Positions 57,807-64,000 of a stretch of DNA of 64,000 nucleotides are shown here, piece by piece; position 1 is the stretch's first letter, and the number at the start of each line of letters is the position of its first letter. Source of the DNA: Pachysolen tannophilus NRRL Y-2460 (Eukaryota; Ascomycota; Pichiomycetes; Alaninales; Pachysolenaceae); assembly GCA_001661245.1 (NCBI GenBank), contig KV454017.1, positions 978,517 through 1,042,516 on the forward strand, given 5' to 3'. The notes under the pieces were generated by a model. That model was not told the origin of the DNA. It made no database searches and saw only the letters and a list, made by a program, of their open reading frames with translations. Position numbers and translations under genes: made by a program.

Positions 57807-59960
57807 ATGTCGTCTGTTGAAGGCGAGATAGTGGCCAAGTTTGGTGCCAAGGCGAGGGATGATTCAAGTTTTATTTCTACTTTCCAAAAAATGATGGAAA
57901 TTTTTGATTATTCAGTGGAAGATTTATTTTTGAAATGGGAATCATATATTTTTGCTAATAATTTGAATGATTTGGAGTTAACTAGTGAGAATTTGAAGAG
58001 TTTACAGAGTTATATTCAGCATAGTTTAGAGAAGAAGCTTAATGTTGGAGGTTCTGGTTCAAATGTTAATTCTTCACTAAATGTTTCTGTAAAGAAGATT
58101 AGACCAAAAGTTAATTTTTCAAGTCCAAGTATGTTTGGTCTTCCTTCTACACCAATGACAAATAGTATTAAGAAACGTAAATTGGATTATTCAATTACTG
58201 GAACACCTTTGAGTACACTGAGTAAGCTTAGTTCGCTGAGTGCTCTGAGTTCGCTGAGTAAGCCGAATATACTGAGTACACCCGGTATAGATTCTGGGAG
58301 TTATGAAAATCAAAATCAACATCAATATCTGCCATCATCTTCATCGCCATTGTCAAATATCACTAATAAGACAAGTATAAGTATAATGAGTGATGGTGTT
58401 AATACGAATAATCCACCGGATACTCCATCTTTTAAAACAAAGCAACAATTACATGAAAGTGGTAAGATAATTGAGACTTTGAATCTGGATATTGAACCAT
58501 CTAAAGGTTTAGATTTAGAAAATGGTGATAAATTTTTTAAAATTATTGCTAATTTTGATTCTAAAAAATTTAAATTTAAAACAATGAGACAAAAATTATT
58601 AGAAAGTGCAGATGTATTAGATGATCAAATTGATAGTTTTGCAAATATTATTCAACAACATTATCAATTTGATTCTTTTGTTTTTGGTAACCCTGCTATT
58701 GCTTCACAAAATGAGATTGTAGCTATAGGTAGAATTGTTCCAGATTCTCCTTTAATTCCACAAGATCTGATTTTAAATTCAGATTCTTTATATTTAGAAA
58801 CTTCAAGATTAAACGGTATTGGTCAAAGAGTTCCTTTAAATTTGAAAAATATTGAAAATTATTCGTTCTTTTTAGGTCAAATTGTTTGTTTAAAAGGTTT
58901 AAATCCAACTGGTGAATCATTTGTTGTTAAAGAAATAATTCAATTACCATTATTAGGTGCACCAGTTACAAGTAAAAAAGAATTAAAAGAATTTAATAAA
59001 TTACAACAAAATCAAAGTATAAAAATAATTGTTTGTTCAGGACCATATACTTCAAATTCAAACTTAGATTTCACATATTTGGTAGATCTAGTGGAAAGAA
59101 TAAATAATGAAATAAAACCTCATTTAGTCATAATGTTAGGTCCATTTATTGATATAACACATCCAAAGATAGCAGATGGTTCCATTGAAATCCCAAATCT
59201 ATCAAAACAACCAGATACATTACAAGATATTATGAAGACTACAGTTTCACCAATATTGAAAACCATTAATAATAAGATCCAAGTTCTTATTATCCCATCA
59301 TTGAAAGATGTAAATTCAAACCATTGCGCATATCCACAAGATTCTTTAGATAAAAAATTATTAGCATTACCTAAAAATTTTAAATGTTTCCCAAATCCTT
59401 GTTCTTTCCAGATTAATGAAATATTAATTGGTATTTCGAACAATGATATTTTCAAAGATTTAAAAGATGTCACAAGAGGAGATTCAGATAAACAAAATAG
59501 ATTTGATAGAATTGCAAATCATATTATAGAACAGAGACGTTACTATCCTTTGTTTCCTGGATCAATGAAAACTAAAAAAGTCAATTCTATACAAAATAAT
59601 ATTAATAAAAATGAATATTCAACAAAAGAAGAAGAATTAATTGAGCATATAAGTGGAGCAGATCTAGACATACCATATTTAGGCCTTTCTGAATTTAGTG
59701 ATGTCATTCCAGATATTTTAATAATTCCTTCAGAATTGAGATTTTTTGCAAGAGTTGTTAAAAATGTTGTTGTTATTAATCCAAGTAACTTTATGAGACA
59801 AAATAGCCCAGGAACTTATGTAGTCTTGAGCATAAGTCCACCAGATTTAGGGGAAAATGGACTAACAAAAATTGATGAAAACAAAACTACAAACGAAGAT
59901 GATCAACTTTACATTCATGATGTTTGGAAAAGAGCTAGAGTTGATATATTTAAAACATAA
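57807..59960 (+). CDS. POL12: DNA polymerase alpha B subunit Pol12
   Basis: Protein of 717 residues (S. cerevisiae Pol12 is 705). A helical N-terminal domain (about 1-80, SVEDLFLKWESYIFANNL) and a Ser/Thr-rich linker with repeated CTGAGT-coded LS units (about 130-160, e.g. LSKLSSLSALSSLSK) precede the OB-fold and inactive phosphoesterase domains: VAIGRIVPDSP, SLYLETSRLNGIGQRV, IIVCSGPYTSNSNLDF, PHLVIMLGPFIDITHP, QVLIIPSLKDVNSNHCAYPQ, RRYYPLFPGS and the C-terminal SELRFFARVVKNVVVINPSNF. Role: scaffold of polymerase alpha-primase, initiation of DNA synthesis. G1/S boxes lie upstream. Confidence 0.94.
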   Translation: MSSVEGEIVAKFGAKARDDSSFISTFQKMMEIFDYSVEDLFLKWESYIFANNLNDLELTSENLKSLQSYIQHSLEKKLNVGGSGSNVNSSLNVSVKKIRPKVNFSSPSMFGLPSTPMTNSIKKRKLDYSITGTPLSTLSKLSSLSALSSLSKPNILSTPGIDSGSYENQNQHQYLPSSSSPLSNITNKTSISIMSDGVNTNNPPDTPSFKTKQQLHESGKIIETLNLDIEPSKGLDLENGDKFFKIIANFDSKKFKFKTMRQKLLESADVLDDQIDSFANIIQQHYQFDSFVFGNPAIASQNEIVAIGRIVPDSPLIPQDLILNSDSLYLETSRLNGIGQRVPLNLKNIENYSFFLGQIVCLKGLNPTGESFVVKEIIQLPLLGAPVTSKKELKEFNKLQQNQSIKIIVCSGPYTSNSNLDFTYLVDLVERINNEIKPHLVIMLGPFIDITHPKIADGSIEIPNLSKQPDTLQDIMKTTVSPILKTINNKIQVLIIPSLKDVNSNHCAYPQDSLDKKLLALPKNFKCFPNPCSFQINEILIGISNNDIFKDLKDVTRGDSDKQNRFDRIANHIIEQRRYYPLFPGSMKTKKVNSIQNNINKNEYSTKEEELIEHISGADLDIPYLGLSEFSDVIPDILIIPSELRFFARVVKNVVVINPSNFMRQNSPGTYVVLSISPPDLGENGLTKIDENKTTNEDDQLYIHDVWKRARVDIFKT

Positions 59961-60431
59961 AAGTTTTTTATTTATTATTTTATTGCTAATCAGTTGGTTA
60001 ATTTTTTAAGTAACACTACATGAAAGCTTTTTTCTACTATCAATTATATATTAGATAGCCAAGTTTAGAAACACTTTTCTTGTGAGTTGTCGATACGGAA
60101 TCGGATTGCTGCACCCCTCAAAATAATTCGGTTTTAACGTCTGATTATTCTAATCATAGCAACATCCATTGGTCCTCCATGAATCTAGTGTCAAATAGCT
60201 TTTTAAATCTTAAGTTCAACTTATCAATACTCTTAATATCATTTTTTGTGATTTCTACTCATATTGCAAAGTTCATTTGAATAATACAAAAATCTTTATC
60301 AAGTTTTCTTTATTTTTTAAAAAAAATCATATAAAAACAACAGTAAGTCAGATACAGTATATGTTTATATATATTACTTGTAATCAAATAATATGTAGGA
60401 AAAGAAAGAATAAATTTAATTATTGCATTTT
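59961..60431. other. Convergent 3' spacer, POL12 / IST2
   Basis: About 470 bases between the 3' ends of POL12 (plus) and IST2 (minus). Ordinary AT-rich sequence, less repetitive than other spacers; no gene or structured element seen. Confidence 0.5.
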
Positions 60432-63400
60432 TTAATGATGTTTCTTTTTGAAAATACTCTTCAACGTATTTTTAGAACCTTTTGATTTAGCAGTTGAAGA
60501 GCTACGCGTCGAGAAGTTACTATCAAGAGTGGTATTTCCAATATCAGTACCATCACCCTCCAGTTTCGTTGCCTGATCATCAGCGGCTTTGGAATTTCCA
60601 TTAGTACTAGATGACTTATTATTTGCGGCAGAATCGTTAGAGACATCTTCATCATTACCTTTGTTTTGCGATGCAAAATGCTCATTATTATCAATAGTGG
60701 CAACAACCGGCTCACCTGTTGGGGCTGATTTGGTGATTATGTATTTGTCTCCTTGCTCAAAATCCAAACCATTTTGGTCTTTATTAGACTCGTTTTTTTG
60801 TCCTCTTTGTTCAATAGTATTAGAATTTCCAACAGGAATATTTGATGGAAACTCTTGTCTTTTCAACTGTGCTAATGATTTGGGATTGCCAGCCACATTA
60901 TTTTGAATATCATTATTTTTTGAATCTTCTAAATTTTTTAATTCATGTTTCTTTGTCTCCAAAATTTCATTATTATTGTTTTTAATCAATTCAATTTTTT
61001 GATTCTCTTTCTTTAATGATTGATTTTCCAAAGATTCCAATTCTTTTTTTTTTGATTGCAATTCATCTAATTGTTGTTGTTTTTCATTATGAACTGATTC
61101 CAAAAAAATTTGATCTTTAATTTCTCCATCTTTAGAAAATAATTCGTTATAAGAAATATTATTTGATTCAACATGAGGTACTTTAGAATCTATATGATTA
61201 ATATTGTCTTTTTCTAAAATCTGGTTTGGTTCAGAAACCTTTTCTGTTTCATTTATAGTTTTTTCAAATTTTTTTGAATCATCGATATCCTTATTCGTAG
61301 TTAACTTCTCTCTAATTGAATTTGCTTCTGCTAACAAATAATCAATATTGTTTAAATTACCAATATCTTTCGATTCAAGTTCAACAGAAGGATTTTTTCT
61401 AACGTATACACTGCTGATATACCGTTCTCTAACAGAAAGATCACTATCTTTTTCTAATTCCACATCGTTTTCTTCCAAGTAAGAAAGGTAATAATCTAGA
61501 ATTATTTCTCCAATTTTCACAATTCCAACAGTAAGATGTTCAGCAATCAATGCAGGACCCACAATTTTCCACCATCTTATACCAACTGCAGATCTTGAAG
61601 ATGATGAAACAATATCACCATTGTACATAATGGAAATAGTGACAGAAGTTAAAGAACCAACACAAATTAAAAATTTCAAACAATTATCCCAGGGGAAAAT
61701 TGACTCTGATCTATCTGGTACTGGAGATTTAACCATTGATAAAATTTTTAAATAGTCCAATTTTTGTTCAATAAGATTGATAATAAGGGAGATTAAAGGA
61801 CCTAAAGACCAAACTGGTCCAAACATAGTAAGGAATCCAAATTGTAAAATCAATTGACGATAGTCATCGTTTACATCATAATCTGGTAGTTGTAAATTTT
61901 TCCTGACATGAGTTAAAAATTTTTTTTCTTTTTCATTATCTTGAAAATCAACCAATAAATCATTTTCTTTTCCTAATAATTCTTTAACTTTTGGATGTGA
62001 TAAAACTTTTCGAAGGATTAATGGTAATGCAAATTCCATAAATAATCCAACAATTTGATTTGTTAATATGAAATATTGATATTGAGTTCCTAGTCTAAAT
62101 TGATTTACAGTAAAATCGCTTCTCTTAACTGTAATGTTACCAGCATATTTTGTTAAATGATCACTAAAATCTGGTAAGTAATCATTTAATTTAAAACCAA
62201 ATGGTAAATAAATAAAGCTAGTAATTAATAATGCCATATAACTAGTTAAAAAATTGAAAATAAATGTTTTAATCAAGTTTGAATAATCATATGAAGATTT
62301 TGTTCGATGATGTTCCCATTTTAAGTAAATTGAAACAAATTTATTATAAAAAATTGTAACTATAGTCACCAATACAATCAACAAAACAGTTGGAACTAAG
62401 GATAGATATGATTTCAACCAACCATCATAAATTTCGTTTAAAAAAATTTCAACAACAAAGGAAAATAATTGGCATCCAACTAAAGTACCAATAAATACTA
62501 AGGATAAAGGTAAGAAAAAAACTTGTTTAATTAATTTTTTATAAGTTGGTTCTCTTAAAATTGAATTATCTGTTAAATTTTCAGCCATTGGAATTTCAAC
62601 TTTTGAAATTTTTTTGGTACCCCATTGATCAACTAATTTTGATTGAGTTAATTTCCAATATAGGTAAAAAGCAATTGACCAAGATAAATTAACAATTGTA
62701 AAAATTAAAGAATAATTTTTAAAAATCAAATTTAATGAAAATCCAATAAAAGTTAAAGGGAATAACCAATTAATATAAGTATTAAGGAAATAATGATAAA
62801 AAGCATATTTACTTCCAAAATAATGTAAGATAAAATTAATATTTTTATTATTTTCATTTGTATTGAAACTTGAAATATTAAAAATTGTTGATTTTAATTG
62901 TTTTTGAATAATTTCATAATTTGCTACAGGTAATATTGTCTTAACATGAGTCCAATTACCACTTTGAGCAGTAATACCACAACCTCCATTAGAAATTGGA
63001 CTTGTTAAAATCAAATAAATGATTCTTAATCTTTCTGCAGGTGATAAATTTTTTATATCCAGTTTACTTTCCAACAATTCATTATTAACACCATAGATCC
63101 AATCTTTTATTTCATCATCTTCAACCAGCTTTAATAATGCAGAATCACTTAATTTAACGAAAACCAATATAGTATCAGCTTTATCTGGTCTAATTTCCAA
63201 ATAAAATTTTTTAGAATCTAAAACTTTAAGTAATTCATTTAAATCTGAATTTGAATCACCTTCAGATTTATCCAGCGCATACGATACTTGTAATACAAAA
63301 TCTGGATTCAATTCAATTAATGACTGAAAAGTTGTACCAGAAGTAGCAGCTGTATCAGCAACAGCGCTAACTGCTGTACCAGCAGCGCTAACAGCTGTAT

Positions 63401-63497
63401 CTTCAGAACCAGTAGTATCAGTTATATTTCCACCACGTACAGGACGGCGCCTCACATTCTCATCATAATTGAGATTAACCGAAGTCGATGTCGACAT
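60432..63497 (-). CDS. IST2: TMEM16/anoctamin-family ER-plasma membrane tether Ist2
   Basis: Protein of 1021 residues (S. cerevisiae Ist2 is 946). The cytosolic N-terminus (about 1-215) holds the anoctamin dimerisation-like fold. Eight to ten helices (about 225-680) follow, with KYAFYHYFLNTYINWLFPL near the first and QFGFLTMFGPVWSLGPLISL further on. The long disordered tail (about 700-1010) is rich in Lys, Glu and Asn, with a coiled-coil part (QQQLDELQSKKKELESLEN). It ends in a basic amphipathic stretch KNTLKSIFKKKHH, the cortical sorting signal that binds plasma-membrane PI(4,5)P2 in S. cerevisiae. The tail forms ER-plasma membrane contacts and helps lipid transport with Osh6. Confidence 0.93.
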   Translation of the reverse strand: MSTSTSVNLNYDENVRRRPVRGGNITDTTGSEDTAVSAAGTAVSAVADTAATSGTTFQSLIELNPDFVLQVSYALDKSEGDSNSDLNELLKVLDSKKFYLEIRPDKADTILVFVKLSDSALLKLVEDDEIKDWIYGVNNELLESKLDIKNLSPAERLRIIYLILTSPISNGGCGITAQSGNWTHVKTILPVANYEIIQKQLKSTIFNISSFNTNENNKNINFILHYFGSKYAFYHYFLNTYINWLFPLTFIGFSLNLIFKNYSLIFTIVNLSWSIAFYLYWKLTQSKLVDQWGTKKISKVEIPMAENLTDNSILREPTYKKLIKQVFFLPLSLVFIGTLVGCQLFSFVVEIFLNEIYDGWLKSYLSLVPTVLLIVLVTIVTIFYNKFVSIYLKWEHHRTKSSYDYSNLIKTFIFNFLTSYMALLITSFIYLPFGFKLNDYLPDFSDHLTKYAGNITVKRSDFTVNQFRLGTQYQYFILTNQIVGLFMEFALPLILRKVLSHPKVKELLGKENDLLVDFQDNEKEKKFLTHVRKNLQLPDYDVNDDYRQLILQFGFLTMFGPVWSLGPLISLIINLIEQKLDYLKILSMVKSPVPDRSESIFPWDNCLKFLICVGSLTSVTISIMYNGDIVSSSSRSAVGIRWWKIVGPALIAEHLTVGIVKIGEIILDYYLSYLEENDVELEKDSDLSVRERYISSVYVRKNPSVELESKDIGNLNNIDYLLAEANSIREKLTTNKDIDDSKKFEKTINETEKVSEPNQILEKDNINHIDSKVPHVESNNISYNELFSKDGEIKDQIFLESVHNEKQQQLDELQSKKKELESLENQSLKKENQKIELIKNNNNEILETKKHELKNLEDSKNNDIQNNVAGNPKSLAQLKRQEFPSNIPVGNSNTIEQRGQKNESNKDQNGLDFEQGDKYIITKSAPTGEPVVATIDNNEHFASQNKGNDEDVSNDSAANNKSSSTNGNSKAADDQATKLEGDGTDIGNTTLDSNFSTRSSSTAKSKGSKNTLKSIFKKKHH

Positions 63498-63887
63498 TTC
63501 TTTCCTTACCGCTGTTTAATTCAATTATTTTGAAAAGAATATTTAATTAATATAAAAAAATGATAAATATTATATATATAGATAAATAGATAGATGCCCT
63601 TTGAAACAAACAAAATCCTTTACATTTAACATTGCTCCAGCGAATTACCTAATTCGGATGATTTGATATTGCGTAAACGACCCATCACAAATAAGTCAAA
63701 AAAACAAAAAATTTTTGAATTGGAAAACAAAGTGTTAAAAAAAAAAAAAAGAAAAATAACCCAACCAAATTGTGGATATATAATATTAAAGAATACAAGT
63801 AGTAAAGTAGATTATTTTTGTTAGGTTGATACTTGCGATTTATATTTTTTGTTTTTTCCAGTTTTTCTTTTATGTGATTAAAGAGAT
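63498..63887. other. Divergent promoter region, IST2 / SLC1
   Basis: About 390 bases, A/T-rich, with an (AT)n and GATA-like run at about 63570-63595 and an A run at 63738-63750. No gene and no site I would name. Confidence 0.5.
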
Positions 63888-64000
63888 ATGGTTAGTTTGT
63901 TTAAAAAAATACATTTTTATTTTAAGTCGTCGTTAGCGCTATTGACGTTACTTTTTTGTGCAGTATATGGTGTATTAGCATCTGTTGTATTGGGTATATC
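63888..64000 (+). CDS. SLC1: Lysophosphatidic acid acyltransferase Slc1, 5' end only
   Basis: Partial: 37 complete codons from the ATG at 63888, running off the window. MVSLFKKIHFYFKSS then LALLTLLFCAVYGVLASVVLGI aligns with the N-terminal helix of S. cerevisiae Slc1 (LVVLALAGCGFYGVIAS). The diagnostic acyltransferase motif NHQSxLD lies beyond the edge, so the call rests on this short match. Role if correct: makes phosphatidic acid from lysophosphatidic acid in the ER and lipid droplets. Confidence 0.65.
   Translation, partial: MVSLFKKIHFYFKSSLALLTLLFCAVYGVLASVVLGI

Overview
This is nuclear DNA of a budding yeast (Saccharomycotina). Genes are compact, mostly uninterrupted and AT-rich. The few introns start with GTATGT, GTAAGT or GTGAGT, and several carry a TACTAAC branch site. 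Nearly every recognisable protein has a close S. cerevisiae counterpart. Spacers are full of poly-T, (AT)n and other simple repeats. I cannot name the species. Two genes that S. cerevisiae lacks (an EAF-domain elongation factor and an XRCC2-like Rad51 paralogue) suggest a lineage outside the Saccharomycetaceae. CUG codons fall mostly at hydrophobic positions, which weakly favours CUG = Leu.

Layout. 1-6.3 kb is an accessory-looking stretch: a DHA2-type MFS transporter between a decayed and an intact copy of a secreted CAP (PRY-type) gene, with a matching flank repeat beside each copy and an unidentified broken coding fragment further right. 6.4-12.4 kb holds the EAF-like factor, DID2 (two introns), a metallo-hydrolase-like protein and a very divergent, frameshifted Trm1-like gene. 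13-24 kb holds a DNF-type P4-ATPase, SWF1, an unknown gene, a MIM2-like gene, BNA6 and ECO1. 24.5-34.7 kb holds STU1, MRPL3, an MFS protein and a three-exon micro-gene whose first exon is only the ATG.

34.9-42.1 kb keeps a block known from S. cerevisiae chromosome XIII: the SRAP protein (YMR114C), MGR3, ASC1 (with snoRNA U24/snR24 in its intron), MED11 and HFD1. 42.9-64 kb holds an unrecognised two-TM protein, the pentafunctional ARO1, APL3, YBL036C, SEC59, the XRCC2-like gene, LHP1, POL12, IST2 and the first codons of SLC1. APL3, YBL036C, POL12 and STU1 are neighbours in S. cerevisiae (YBL037W to YBL034C), as are SWF1 and ARO1. Here they lie in one window but are shuffled.

The genes are housekeeping: flippase and scramblase-like lipid proteins, endosomal sorting and endocytosis, cohesion and spindle function, DNA replication and repair, mitochondrial import and translation, and aromatic and NAD biosynthesis. 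Visible regulation fits this: a Gcn4 site before ARO1, two MluI boxes before POL12, and Reb1 plus CACGTG sites before ASC1. I found no CRISPR array, tRNA, rRNA, complete transposon or viral element. Several introns and small exons were placed by hand; in each case the joined reading frame closes exactly.
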